Of a stretch of DNA of 64,000 bases, positions 23,828 through 32,948 are shown one piece after another. The position numbers were made by a program, and so were the translations under genes. Position 1 is the first letter of the stretch, and every line of letters starts with the position of its first letter. The DNA lies in assembly GCA_049299095.1 (NCBI GenBank), contig JBAQWV010000041.1:198097-262096 (forward strand). Direction: 5' to 3'. The notes below the pieces were generated by a model. It was not told the origin of the DNA and searched no databases. It worked only from the letters and a program-made list of their open reading frames with translations. Origin of the DNA: JAAEKA01 sp049299095. Lineage in GTDB: Bacteria; Chloroflexota; Anaerolineae; JAAEKA01.

Positions 23828-25734
23828 TGGCTTACCTTGCTGAAAACAGCCAGCCGCTCATTTTGCAAACGATTGTGGTACGTCACGAAGATGAAATCGG
23901 CAAAGCAATCCATAACTTCCCCGATGTTTGCCTAGTGATCCTGCCATCACATACAAACACCGACGAAGTCGTTTACGCCGCGCCTTCAGTCGGCACGTTT
24001 ATGGCTGGCATTGCCAACAGCCTGGGGCAAAATTCAACACTGATCTGCGTGGGCGAGATCACCGATTTGGTTCAGGTACAGGCAACGATGCCAACGTCGC
24101 TCCGCTACCAGCACTGGATTGCCATTAAGCGTTCCCAACCCCAGCAGCAAGACACGCGTGCATTGCCCAATTACCACTTTAGCGCGCTAATTCACACAAA
24201 GTATCAAAAATCACTTGCTCATATTAAAACGAGAATTGAATATACATATTGCCCCACGTGCAAAAAAACGACAAAGGATTACGGCGGTAAGAAGCACACC
24301 TACCACGAGTATGGCACATTGATGTCTGATGTGTGGCGAGATGTTGCTTACGATCTGAACGGCGACCTTGCACCGCTGGTACACCGTTTTCAGGAGCTGT
24401 TTGGCCTCCCCTCCTACCAAACACTCTTGTTGCTGGATTGTCGTCAGATGGATTGGACCGTCACTACCAAAGGCGAAGTAATCTCCCAAAATGGGCAAAA
24501 AAGTCTCGTGACTGCTCGGGAACCAGCTCCTCAATATCGGCTGTTTGGTAATGGAAACGACCACAAAACCCAGCAAAACGGTTCATCGCTGGTTTTTTAT
24601 GATCGCCTGATCAACGGCGATAGCCTAGAGCAATTAAAGCAAATTCCCGATAACAGCATTGACTTCGTTTTCACAGATCCGCCTTACAATTTGGGAAAAC
24701 AATACAATGGCTATAGCGATGATCTGGAAATCCAGGAATATTTCCAGTGGTGCGATGCGTGGATTGCGCAATTGGCTCGTATCCTCAAGCCGGGACGAAC
24801 TCTGACTCTGCTCAATATTCCACTTTGGTCAGTGCGTCATTTTCTTTTTCTACAAACAGTGCTGCAATTCCAGAATTGGATTGCTTGGGACGCTCTATCG
24901 TTTCCCGTCAGGCTGATTATGCCTGCCCATTATACGATTTTGGCGTTTAGCAAGGGGCCGTCGCGTGAACTTCCGGGGTTAACAGGCACAGCCGGATGCA
25001 CCAGCCCAGCCAGCGCCCCACCCGCCTTTAAGGCATTACAGCCGATGGGAGAGACTTACTGTCTGCGCGCTGGCTGCATACAAGACCGCAAACTGCGCAA
25101 AATTGATGACCGCGGCCCGCTTACAGATTTGTGGTGGGATATTCATCGGGTAAAGCACAACAGCCGGCGGGTAGATCACCCTACTCAACTACCTCCTCAT
25201 CTGTTGTATCGGCTCATTTCAATCTTCACCAAACCAGGTGAATTGGTGCTAGACTGCTTTAACGGTTCTGGCACCACAACACTAGCCGCGCACCAGTTGG
25301 GACGACATTACATTGGTATTGAAAAATCGCCAGACTATTTTCGGCTTGCTCAACAAAGACATCAGGAGATCGCCGAAGGAATTGACCCATTTCGCAAAGA
25401 AGAACGTACGCTAACGGCAAAAAACAGCCCTGTTCCACGCCTACCCAAACGAAAATATGAAATCCCAAAAAAAGAATTACAGTTAGAAGTCAAACGAATT
25501 GCTGAAAAGCTCGGCAAGCTACCCACACGCGCAGATGTCATTCAGTATGGAGCCTACCCCATCCATTATTATGACGAGTACTTTGTAAGTTGGGGCGAGG
25601 TCTGTGCCGCTGCCCGTACAACAGGAATGACAGAATTCAGACAGACAACTGATCAAAATAACGATGCTAATACCCTTGACAAAATAGAACAATTACCCTT
25701 TATTTTGCAGGACATAAACACGACAACCTATTAA
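23827..25734 (+). CDS. DNA adenine/cytosine-N4 methyltransferase with duplicated N-terminal half and C-terminal DNA-binding repeat
   Basis: 635 residues. The catalytic part has DPPYNLG at about 284 and FNGSGTTTLAAHQLGRHYIGIE at about 478, the motif IV then motif I order of beta-class amino-methyltransferases, with ILKPGRTLTLLN between. The first 270 residues look like a decayed copy of the same module: CPTCKKTTKDYGG and SDVWRDV match CLRAGCIQDRKLRK and TDLWWDI of the catalytic half, but DPPY and FxGxG are absent. The end (about 543-602) has an ELQLEVKRIAEKLGKLPTRAD...SWGEVCAAA repeat like the homing-endonuclease-associated HTH repeat. Role: protect DNA from the upstream enzyme. Low GC suggests transfer. 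Confidence 0.8.
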   Translation: MAYLAENSQPLILQTIVVRHEDEIGKAIHNFPDVCLVILPSHTNTDEVVYAAPSVGTFMAGIANSLGQNSTLICVGEITDLVQVQATMPTSLRYQHWIAIKRSQPQQQDTRALPNYHFSALIHTKYQKSLAHIKTRIEYTYCPTCKKTTKDYGGKKHTYHEYGTLMSDVWRDVAYDLNGDLAPLVHRFQELFGLPSYQTLLLLDCRQMDWTVTTKGEVISQNGQKSLVTAREPAPQYRLFGNGNDHKTQQNGSSLVFYDRLINGDSLEQLKQIPDNSIDFVFTDPPYNLGKQYNGYSDDLEIQEYFQWCDAWIAQLARILKPGRTLTLLNIPLWSVRHFLFLQTVLQFQNWIAWDALSFPVRLIMPAHYTILAFSKGPSRELPGLTGTAGCTSPASAPPAFKALQPMGETYCLRAGCIQDRKLRKIDDRGPLTDLWWDIHRVKHNSRRVDHPTQLPPHLLYRLISIFTKPGELVLDCFNGSGTTTLAAHQLGRHYIGIEKSPDYFRLAQQRHQEIAEGIDPFRKEERTLTAKNSPVPRLPKRKYEIPKKELQLEVKRIAEKLGKLPTRADVIQYGAYPIHYYDEYFVSWGEVCAAARTTGMTEFRQTTDQNNDANTLDKIEQLPFILQDINTTTY

Positions 25735-25818
25735 TGAACCCGGCGAACTCACTGCGGGTCGGAGCGCGCCTTCACAGGTCTAGCCGAGCCGTCGCACTAA
25801 TGACAACAGGAGCGAATG

Positions 25819-27501
25819 ATGACTGACCCCGATGATGTGGCCCGTATCGAACAGGAATTTGAGCGCTGGCAAGCGACCACGCTCAAAAAGACGCTCGATC
25901 GCTTCCCCGAACGCCAGCCCGCGTTCATCACTACCTCCTCCGCGCCGGTGGAACGCCTGTACACACCTGTGGACATCGCTGACACCGACTACCTGCGCGA
26001 CCTGGGCTTCCCCGGTGAATATCCCTATACGCGCGGTGTCCACGCTACCCTGCACCGCGGCAAGCTGTGGACGATGCGCATGTTCGCGGGCTTTGGCACG
26101 GCTGAAGAGACCAATGCCCGCTTTCGTTACCTGCTGGAACAGGGCCAAACGGGCTTGAGCGTGGCCTTTGATATGCCAACGCTGTATGGCTACGACACCG
26201 ATGCGCCGGAAGCGCTCGGCGAATTCGGCAAGTGCGGCGTGGCAGTCAGCTCGCTGGCCGATATGGAAGTGCTATTCGACCGCATCCCGATGGGCGAAGT
26301 CACCACCTCAATGACCATCAACTCGCCTGCGGCAATCATCTGGGCGATGTACATCGCCGCGGCGGAAAAGCAAGGCTACCGACGGCAACAATTGCGCGGC
26401 ACACTACAAAATGACATCCTGAAGGAATACATCGCGCAAAAAGAATTTCTCTTCCCGCCTGAACCCTCAATGCGCCTGGTCACTGATACGGTGGAGTTCG
26501 GCGCGACCGATCTGCCTGAATGGAACACGATCAGCATCAGCGGCTACCACATCCGCGAGGCCGGCAGCACCGCGGCGCAAGAATTGGCCTTCACCCTGGC
26601 CGATGGGTTTGCCTACGTGGAGGCGGCCATCGCGCGCGGGCTGGATGTGGATGATTTTGCGCCGCGCCTGAGCTTTTTCTTTAATGCGCACAACGACTTT
26701 TTCGAGGAAATCGGCAAATACCGCGCCGCACGGCGCATCTGGGCGCGCGCCATGCGCGAGAAGTACGGGGCCAAACAGCCGCGTAGCTGGCTGCTGCGCT
26801 TCCACACACAAACGGCCGGAGCCAGCCTGACTGCGCAGCAACCGGAAAACAACATCGTGCGCGTGGCGCTGCAAGCCCTGGCCGCGGTGATGGGTGGCAC
26901 ACAATCGCTGCACACCAACTCAATGGATGAGGCGCTGGCGCTGCCCTCGGAAAAGGCGGTCACGGTGGCGCTGCGCACGCAGCAGATCATTGGTCACGAG
27001 AGCGGCGTTACCAACACCATTGACCCGCTGGCCGGTTCCTATTTTGTTGAAGCAATGACCAACCGCATGGAAGATGAGGCCAACGCCTATTTCCGCGCCA
27101 TCGAACGGCTGGGCGGCGTGTTGCCAGCCATTGAAGCAGGCTTTTTCCAGCGCGAAATCGCCGAGGCAGCCTACGTTTATCAGCGCGAGATTGACAAGGG
27201 CGAACGCATCATCGTGGGCGTCAATGAATACGCCGCGGGTGAAGCGCCAGCTATTCCGATCCTGGCGATGGATCCGCAAGGGTACGAGCGGCAGATCGCG
27301 CGCCTGCGTCGCGTGCGCGCAGAACGCGACAGCAGCGTCGTGCAGCGCACCCTGCACCGTTTGGCCGACGCGGCCCGCGATCCACACATCAATCTGATGC
27401 CACCGATCCTGGAATGCGTCGAAGCGTATGCCACGCTGGGCGAGATCACCGATGTTTTCCGCGAGGTATTTGGCGTCTATCACGAACCGGCGTATTTTTA
27501 A
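25819..27501 (+). CDS. B12-dependent acyl-CoA mutase large subunit (methylmalonyl-CoA mutase type)
   Basis: 560 residues: the substrate-binding TIM barrel of the mutase family without the C-terminal B12 domain, which is encoded separately at 27660. Motifs include GLSVAFDMPTLYGYD, TTSMTINSPAA, PPEPSMR, NTISISGYHIREAGS and FHTQTAGASLTAQQPENN. In methylmalonyl-CoA mutase the substrate Tyr is in RQYAGF; here the segment reads RMFAGF, so Phe replaces Tyr89, while the Arg of PSMR is kept. The protein may act on methylmalonyl-CoA or a related acyl-CoA such as isobutyryl-CoA. Second ATG 25819 is preferred (AGGAG 6 nt before). It begins 85 nt after the low-GC island. Confidence 0.88.
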   Translation: MTDPDDVARIEQEFERWQATTLKKTLDRFPERQPAFITTSSAPVERLYTPVDIADTDYLRDLGFPGEYPYTRGVHATLHRGKLWTMRMFAGFGTAEETNARFRYLLEQGQTGLSVAFDMPTLYGYDTDAPEALGEFGKCGVAVSSLADMEVLFDRIPMGEVTTSMTINSPAAIIWAMYIAAAEKQGYRRQQLRGTLQNDILKEYIAQKEFLFPPEPSMRLVTDTVEFGATDLPEWNTISISGYHIREAGSTAAQELAFTLADGFAYVEAAIARGLDVDDFAPRLSFFFNAHNDFFEEIGKYRAARRIWARAMREKYGAKQPRSWLLRFHTQTAGASLTAQQPENNIVRVALQALAAVMGGTQSLHTNSMDEALALPSEKAVTVALRTQQIIGHESGVTNTIDPLAGSYFVEAMTNRMEDEANAYFRAIERLGGVLPAIEAGFFQREIAEAAYVYQREIDKGERIIVGVNEYAAGEAPAIPILAMDPQGYERQIARLRRVRAERDSSVVQRTLHRLADAARDPHINLMPPILECVEAYATLGEITDVFREVFGVYHEPAYF

Positions 27502-27597
27502 CGCAGCCCCCATCTCGCAGTTCGTAGCACAGAATTGACCCCTGCGATTGCAAAAACGCACTCTTCTAGGGTATGAATTATACAATACACAACCCGT

Positions 27598-27626
27598 TTG
27601 ACAGTCCTCGTGCATAATGGTACAAT
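27598..27626 (+). promoter_or_regulatory. promoter of the B12-binding subunit gene
   Basis: TTGACA (27598-27603), 17-nt spacer, TACAAT (27621-27626). Gives the small subunit its own transcript beside read-through from the large subunit gene. Confidence 0.75.
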
Positions 27627-27659
27627 TTCATTACACGTTTATCGCTAAAGGAGCAGCCC

Positions 27660-28064
27660 ATGTCGGAGCGCAAAATTCGTATACTGGTTGCCAAACCCGG
27701 CCTGGATGGCCATGATCGCGGCGCAAAGGTCGTCGCGCGCGCACTGCGCGACGCCGGTTTTGAAGTGATCTACACCGGTATTCGCCAGACGCCAGAAATG
27801 ATTGTTGAGGCGGCTTTGCAGGAAGATGTTGATGTCGTCGGCTTGAGCATTTTGTCCGGCGCACACCTGGCGCTGTGCCCGCGCGTGGTGGAATTGCTGC
27901 ACCAGCAAGGCATGCAAGACGTGATGGTGCTGGTGGGTGGGATCATCCCCGACGAGGATATTGAGCCGCTGCGCGAAGCAGGAATTGCCGCGGTCTTCGG
28001 CCCCGGCACCAGCACTGCCGACATTGTGACCTTTATCAATCAACGTCTGGCTGTGCCAGCCTAA
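27660..28064 (+). CDS. cobalamin-binding small subunit of acyl-CoA mutase
   Basis: 134 residues, the flavodoxin-like B12-binding domain alone. The DxHxxG motif is DGHDRG (His ligand for the lower axial position), with LSILSGAHL and VLVGGIIPDED completing the cofactor pocket. It pairs with the large subunit 160 nt upstream, the two-chain arrangement also known from archaea and actinobacteria. AAAGGAG precedes the ATG. A bidirectional terminator follows. Together they isomerise an acyl-CoA, most likely in propionate or branched-chain acid metabolism. Confidence 0.92.
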   Translation: MSERKIRILVAKPGLDGHDRGAKVVARALRDAGFEVIYTGIRQTPEMIVEAALQEDVDVVGLSILSGAHLALCPRVVELLHQQGMQDVMVLVGGIIPDEDIEPLREAGIAAVFGPGTSTADIVTFINQRLAVPA

Positions 28065-28082
28065 GCCAGCCTATTTTCGCAA

Positions 28083-28117
28083 TAAAAAAAACGTCAGCCG
28101 CAGGGCTGGCGTTTTTA
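28083..28117. terminator. bidirectional terminator between convergent genes
   Basis: 10-bp stem (28090-28099 with 28104-28113, one G-T pair) flanked by an A run on the left and TTTTT on the right. It serves the mutase gene on plus and the peptidase at 28150 on minus. Confidence 0.85.
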
Positions 28118-28149
28118 TGTTCATGAAATGCGCGGAAGGAACCGACTGG

Positions 28150-30591
28150 CTAGCGCCGCGGGCGGAAGAACTGGCGGTAGAACACACCCAGCAGCACACC
28201 AGCGACCACACCCAGCGCAGCCCAGCCCCAGTCGGGCAAGGCCTGGTTTTGTGCGCTGAAGCTGGCAAGCTCAACCGCGGTCGGTTCGTCAATGGTTAAA
28301 GCACGGCTGGGGCTGGCCCATGAACTGTTCACTGTGTCCAACTGCGAGCGGATGCGTAGCCCCGCGGTCGAGGTGGCATCCTTCGGCACGCGCCACAAGA
28401 CGGCGCCGGTGGCCGAGCGGCTTGGCTCTACCTCGGCCAGTTGCCATTCGGCCAGGCTAATCCGATCCACGCGCACGTCACTCAACCAGACTGCATCCTC
28501 CGCGCGGCTGACTGTGCCATCCTTACGGTAACGCCAGGTCAATTCATGCGCGCCCGCGGGCAGGATCACGGTGAAGGGTTGCCAATCTTGCTGGCCGCTG
28601 GCCCGCAGATAGGTCACGCCGTCCACCTGAAATTCAAAGAGGTCGAAACCCTGTTCAGTGTCCAGGCGATAACGAAAACTGAGGGGGCCATCGGCCACCA
28701 TCTGCACCGGCCAACGCAGGCTGCTGCTTTGGCTGTGTTCGATTACACCGGAACGGAAAGCGCCGTCCAGAGCCAGCCAGCCCGCTTGTCCGTAGCTTTG
28801 CATATCGTCAGGTACACCTTGCGCAGGATCAAGCTGCCGCGTGCCGACGGCGGTGGCATTGGCGCTCCAGGCCAGTTCAAAAGCTACCGGCAACTCGGTG
28901 CGCGTTTGCCAATCCACTGCGGCAAGCCCGCCGGGGCGCAACGTGTCACCGCCCGCGGGGCTGCGCAGCAATGGAGCAGGCAGCGTGGCCAGCCCGCGGC
29001 TTTGCAGTGCCTGCAGAATGGCTGCGCGGTGTGCGCTGTTGTATAAATTGGCGTCGGCGTCCAGCAAAGCTTGACCAGCTTCGGGCAGTGTGGCCGCGGG
29101 CGGCAGATAAAACGCGCTTTCCAACGCCAGCCGATCTGCCACCGCTTGCCCGGCGGCTGCGCGCACATCCCACAACACACGACTCCAGATTTCGCCGTCT
29201 ACGTGTGGATCGCCGGATAGATTAACGGGGTATTGACGTGCCCGGTCAACCCGGCGGAGACAGCGCGCCGCGCGCGCGTAGCCGCGGCTGTCCCATTCGC
29301 CGATGCACGCGGGGTCGTTGGTGGTATCGGCGAAGAGCGAAGCCGCCAGATAGTCACCAAAGCCCTCGCCGAGTGCGTCCATGTCGCCACCACCCCAGTA
29401 CGGGGCCATATCTTGCAGCAATGCGTGCGCGTACTCGTGAACAATGATATCAGGGTCTTGCGCGTCGGGCACGCCACCATCGCCAAAGTGCAGTGCATCG
29501 TCGCTGATGCTGTAAAACGACTGATCCTGCTCGAACCAGTGCGCGCTGACAAAGGTGACACGGTCACGAATGCCGTTGGCCGGGGTGTTGGCCGCGCTGT
29601 AGCCAAGCGATTGCAGATAGCGTTGGGTGGTGTCAATGTAGTAGTAGGCCATCACTTCGGCAAAACGCGGGTCGTTGGGGTCGTATTCAAATGTGCCTTG
29701 CGACGAAAAGGCCGCAGATGGCAGATAACCTTCTGGTTGGGTCACATCTACGTACTCGCCGCGTAGCCAACCGCTGCCGTCCAGCCCTTGCAACGGCAAA
29801 GACCGTAGCTGCGGCGCGCGACGGAACGCCGTCGCAGGTTGTGGCGTCGTAAGATCGAATACTTGCCCGCGCGCCAGCACCAGCCGATTGTAGCGTTTAA
29901 GCACCGCGCCGGTCGCCGCGTCAAGAAAAACTTCCCAGTCCCCTTGTGGCTGGGCCGCGGAGATCAGCACACGCCAGACCAGTTGTCCGGTGGTCTCGTT
30001 CATGGGCAAGACCATCAACTGCGGTGCGGGGCTGTTCGCGCGCGGGGCGGCAAACTGAATGGCGGCGCGGGCGCTCTGCACAGCCTGCACCGGCGTGATT
30101 GGGGCGACTGCGGCGTCGGGCAAGCGCAGGTCAGGCAGAAGGCGGCTTTGCAACACCTGCACCTGGCCGTGCTTGTCCAGATGAAGGGCCAGATAAGCGC
30201 CGTAAATCGGATGACCGGCTAGCGTCTGCTGATAAACCACGTGGCCGCTGTCAAGACCGTTGCGCACAGAGATCAGTTGCAGGTCGGCCAGCGTCGGGTC
30301 TACACCGAGAAACGCGGCATAAGTGCGGACGAAAGCATCGGCCTGGGCGCGGACGTCGCCCTGCCCCGGCTCGCCCGGCACTGTGCAGGTGCGCAGTTGC
30401 GCAGGCCAGCCGCTGATTGGGTTGCGCGTAATGGCAACACAGGCCAGATCAACCGGTGGCGACTGCGGCGCGGCCGCGACGGGCGCGCTGAAACTCACCA
30501 GCAGCGCCAGCAGGAACAGCAGGCGAGCAGAGCGAGCAGCGTGAGCAGCGTGAGCCGGTAAATGTAGCATACGCCGTGCAGAAGGAAACAT
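28150..30591 (-). CDS. membrane-anchored gluzincin metallopeptidase (M4/M36-like)
   Basis: 813 residues from the ATG at 30591. Signal sequence (LLFLLALLVSFSAPVAAA), FTP-like propeptide, then a catalytic domain with HEYAH (about 385-389) and GEGFGDY, whose Glu at about 409 is 20 residues later, as in gluzincins. The middle and C-terminal parts are beta-rich (immunity-like or MAM-like folds), and a C-terminal hydrophobic helix (WGWAALGVVAGVLLGVFY) with a basic tail anchors it. It probably works on the cell surface. The in-frame ATG at 30630 lies inside the -10 box and cannot be the start. It has no P-domain, unlike the M4 enzyme at 3110. Confidence 0.83.
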   Translation of the reverse strand: MFPSARRMLHLPAHAAHAARSARLLFLLALLVSFSAPVAAAPQSPPVDLACVAITRNPISGWPAQLRTCTVPGEPGQGDVRAQADAFVRTYAAFLGVDPTLADLQLISVRNGLDSGHVVYQQTLAGHPIYGAYLALHLDKHGQVQVLQSRLLPDLRLPDAAVAPITPVQAVQSARAAIQFAAPRANSPAPQLMVLPMNETTGQLVWRVLISAAQPQGDWEVFLDAATGAVLKRYNRLVLARGQVFDLTTPQPATAFRRAPQLRSLPLQGLDGSGWLRGEYVDVTQPEGYLPSAAFSSQGTFEYDPNDPRFAEVMAYYYIDTTQRYLQSLGYSAANTPANGIRDRVTFVSAHWFEQDQSFYSISDDALHFGDGGVPDAQDPDIIVHEYAHALLQDMAPYWGGGDMDALGEGFGDYLAASLFADTTNDPACIGEWDSRGYARAARCLRRVDRARQYPVNLSGDPHVDGEIWSRVLWDVRAAAGQAVADRLALESAFYLPPAATLPEAGQALLDADANLYNSAHRAAILQALQSRGLATLPAPLLRSPAGGDTLRPGGLAAVDWQTRTELPVAFELAWSANATAVGTRQLDPAQGVPDDMQSYGQAGWLALDGAFRSGVIEHSQSSSLRWPVQMVADGPLSFRYRLDTEQGFDLFEFQVDGVTYLRASGQQDWQPFTVILPAGAHELTWRYRKDGTVSRAEDAVWLSDVRVDRISLAEWQLAEVEPSRSATGAVLWRVPKDATSTAGLRIRSQLDTVNSSWASPSRALTIDEPTAVELASFSAQNQALPDWGWAALGVVAGVLLGVFYRQFFRPRR

Positions 30592-30628
30592 CAAAGCATC
30601 TACCTTGTGAAAACCCGTCATTACGTTC

Positions 30629-30657
30629 ATTCTAGCATGGGAACGGGCAATTGTCTA
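30629..30657 (-). promoter_or_regulatory. promoter of the anchored peptidase gene
   Basis: Minus strand TAGACA (30657-30652), 17-nt spacer, TAGAAT (30634-30629), one mismatch in each box. The mRNA should start near 30622, about 30 nt before the ATG. Confidence 0.6.
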
Positions 30658-30755
30658 GCAAACCGGCTGTGTACGGATTTCGAATTCGCGTTGGGGGATG
30701 CCAACTCTCCCGGCCCGGAAAACCGGATTGCCACCCAAAGCCCGTCTCGTTTCAA

Positions 30756-30784
30756 TTGACCCCCCCTTCCTTTTGTGCTATCAT
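30756..30784 (+). promoter_or_regulatory. promoter of the lipoprotein-NUDIX-PHP genes
   Basis: TTGACC (30756-30761), 17-nt spacer, TATCAT (30779-30784). Predicted start near 30791. Confidence 0.7.
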
Positions 30785-30792
30785 CCTGCATT

Positions 30793-30809
30793 GCGCATAT
30801 GCTATGCGC
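30793..30809 (+). promoter_or_regulatory. 5'-end stem-loop of the lipoprotein mRNA
   Basis: GCGCATA-TGC-TATGCGC, perfect 7-bp stem beginning 1-3 nt after the predicted transcription start and ending just before AAGGAG. Likely an mRNA-stabilising 5' stem; regulation is possible. Confidence 0.45.
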
Positions 30810-30823
30810 CAAGGAGTTTTTGT

Positions 30824-31537
30824 ATGGTAAAGTTATATCGTGTTATTGGTTTGTCGCTGCTGGCCGCGTTCGTGTTGTCAGCCTGTAGCTCCTCGCTGAC
30901 AACGCCGACGCCGATTGTATTGCCCACGCGCGCGCCGATCCCGTTCAGTGAAGCGGTTGAGATGCAAGTGCAGCAAGCGGACGCGGTTTTGCCCGATGGC
31001 CCGGCAACCGGCATCATCGCGGCCTACGGCACGGCCAGCGCGGGCAGTGACACGCTGCTGGCCTGCGCGTTGGAAACGACAACGATCCGCTGCATGCGTT
31101 ATCCCGTGGCTCTGTCGAACCTCGCCGCGGGTTTGGTGCAACTGGATGGACAAGTAAACAGCGGCCAGCTCACTGTGCGCACGGCCAGCACCTTCGCCTG
31201 GGACGAAGCCAGCCAGCGCGCCGCGGCTGAAGCGAAGCTCGCGGACATTGCTCCCCTGCTCACTACCTACGACTGGTCAAGCATTGCCCTGGCAGACTAT
31301 GTAGAGTCGTCGGCGTGGTTTAACCCGGATGCTGAGCGGCTGAAAGCTATCCCACTGGAGCTGTATGGCTACGATCTTAGCAACGATTGGGTGATCTGGC
31401 GCGGTCAGGGCTGGGAAATGCCACAGGATACGCGTATCACCCACCGCTTTCCTGTAGTGTATATCATGACCGATCCTACCCAGGAACGTCCTGCTGAGGC
31501 GTTGGTCACCATTGAAGGCACCACCGAAGAACAGTAG
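30824..31537 (+). CDS. lipoprotein of unknown function
   Basis: 237 residues from the ATG at 30824 with AAGGAG 7 nt upstream. Lipobox LSAC in a signal of LSLLAAFVLSACSSS form, a short Thr-Pro linker and a globular domain of about 180 residues containing two Cys (ACALETTTIRCMR) that could pair. Ends with a strand-rich part around DWVIWRGQGWEMPQD. No family recognised. It is first in a tight run with the NUDIX gene 9 nt downstream. Confidence 0.72.
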   Translation: MVKLYRVIGLSLLAAFVLSACSSSLTTPTPIVLPTRAPIPFSEAVEMQVQQADAVLPDGPATGIIAAYGTASAGSDTLLACALETTTIRCMRYPVALSNLAAGLVQLDGQVNSGQLTVRTASTFAWDEASQRAAAEAKLADIAPLLTTYDWSSIALADYVESSAWFNPDAERLKAIPLELYGYDLSNDWVIWRGQGWEMPQDTRITHRFPVVYIMTDPTQERPAEALVTIEGTTEEQ

Positions 31538-31546
31538 TTTTAACGC

Positions 31547-32050
31547 ATGAAACCTTATCTCTATTGCCCAATGTGCGGGACATCGCTGGTTGAGCGTACA
31601 GTCTACGGCTTGCCACGGCAGGCGTGCCCAGCCTGTGATTTCGTTTATTTCAAGGACCCCAAGGTCGCTGCGGCTGTGCTGATTGACGATAATGGCCGCG
31701 TCTTGCTGATCCGGCGGGCGGTGGATCCGCGCAGCGGCTACTGGGCACTGCCCGCAGGCTTTGTCGAGGAACATGAACTGCCCGACGAAGCTGCCAGCCG
31801 CGAAGTGCTGGAAGAGACCGGTCTGGCTGTGGCAGTGGGTGATTTGCTGCGCATTCGTCGCACGGCCAACCCCAAGAAGCCCGGCTTCCTGATGACCTAT
31901 CGCGGGGAACTGCTCGGTGGTCAGTTGCAGGCCAACGATGACGTGAGCGAAGCGCGCTGGTTCGGCCTGGAGGAAATTCCCTGGGACGATCTTGCCTTTG
32001 AAAGCACCATTGAGTCGCTGCAAGCGTGGGCCGCGGCCCAGCCGGGATGA
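31547..32050 (+). CDS. NUDIX hydrolase with N-terminal zinc ribbon
   Basis: 167 residues. A CPMCG/CPACD zinc ribbon (about 7-30) precedes a NUDIX box GFVEEHELPDEAASREVLEETGL (about 79-101), written here only as its key parts: the Glu residues of REVLEE bind metal. It resembles NudC-type or ADP-ribose pyrophosphatase-like enzymes that cleave nucleoside diphosphates linked to another group. The substrate is not clear. Placed between a lipoprotein and a PHP phosphoesterase with gaps under 10 nt, so probably one transcript. Confidence 0.88.
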   Translation: MKPYLYCPMCGTSLVERTVYGLPRQACPACDFVYFKDPKVAAAVLIDDNGRVLLIRRAVDPRSGYWALPAGFVEEHELPDEAASREVLEETGLAVAVGDLLRIRRTANPKKPGFLMTYRGELLGGQLQANDDVSEARWFGLEEIPWDDLAFESTIESLQAWAAAQPG

Positions 32051-32056
32051 TTTTCT

Positions 32057-32908
32057 ATGAACCAGATTGATCTGCATACCCACACAACGGCTTCTGACGG
32101 CAAACACTCCCCCGCCGAGCTGATCCAGATGGCGGGCGAGTTGGGCTTGCACGCGGTGGCAGTGTGTGACCACGATTCCACCGCGGGCCTGGCGGAGGCG
32201 CTGGCTGCTGGCGCACAGGCGGGCGTTGAAGTGATTCCCGCGGTTGAGTTGAGTTGTGACGTGCCGGAAGGTGAGTTGCACATGCTCGGTTACTTCCCGG
32301 ACTACGCCGACGCCGCGTTTCAGACGGAATTGAGCCGTCTGCGCGAGGGTCGCGTAGGTCGGGCGCAGGCGATGGTGCGCAAGCTGAATGAGCTGGGCTA
32401 TCCCATCACTTACGAGCGCGTGCTGGAGCTGGCGGGGGACGGCGCGATTGGCCGCCCACACGTTGCGCAGGCGTTGGTAGAAGCACGGCTGGTACAAAAC
32501 AAGGGTGAAGCCTTCGAGCGGCTGATCGGACGCAACGGCCCCGCCCACGTCGAACGTGCCAAGCTGCTGCCGACAGATGCCTGCCGCCTGATCCGCAGCG
32601 TCGGCGGGTTGCCGGTTTTTGCGCATCCCTTCATTGCCACGGCCAGCGGCCGCGTGCTGGAACCGATGCCGGTGGAAGCGTCGCTGCCGGGCCTGGTAGA
32701 CGCCGGGCTGGCGGGCATCGAAGTGTACTATCCCAACTACACACCGCGGTTGATCGAGCGTCTGACACGCCTCAGCCGCAAGTTTGGTTTGCTGGTCACG
32801 GGCGGCTCCGATTTTCACGGCGAAGGGTCGGCTGGCGCACCACTGGGTGGTGTGTATGTGCCGAATAAATGCCTGACCGCGCTGAAAGCGGCGCACGCTG
32901 CCGCCTGA
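32057..32908 (+). CDS. PHP-domain phosphoesterase (YciV/RNase AM-like)
   Basis: 283 residues. PHP motif I is IDLHTHTTASDG; motif II is VCDHDSTAG; later metal ligands are seen in PAVELSC, GRPHVAQAL, FAHPFI and GGSDFHG. This is the pattern of the YciV/RNase AM group, which removes 5' nucleotides from short RNAs and hydrolyses 3',5'-bisphosphonucleotides. Manganese-type trinuclear site expected. It follows the NUDIX gene by 6 nt and precedes an inositol-phosphatase gene. Confidence 0.88.
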   Translation: MNQIDLHTHTTASDGKHSPAELIQMAGELGLHAVAVCDHDSTAGLAEALAAGAQAGVEVIPAVELSCDVPEGELHMLGYFPDYADAAFQTELSRLREGRVGRAQAMVRKLNELGYPITYERVLELAGDGAIGRPHVAQALVEARLVQNKGEAFERLIGRNGPAHVERAKLLPTDACRLIRSVGGLPVFAHPFIATASGRVLEPMPVEASLPGLVDAGLAGIEVYYPNYTPRLIERLTRLSRKFGLLVTGGSDFHGEGSAGAPLGGVYVPNKCLTALKAAHAAA

Positions 32909-32948
32909 GCCGCTCTTTCGATCATTTTTATTCAGAAACGATTTTGTT

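Noticed and set aside
30592..30630. Upstream ATG at 30630 for the anchored peptidase
   Set aside because: It overlaps the -10 hexamer, so it would be untranscribed.
31277..32896. 539-codon minus-strand frame opposite the NUDIX/PHP genes
   Set aside because: Shadow of three well-supported plus-strand genes with clear motifs; the product has no family pattern.
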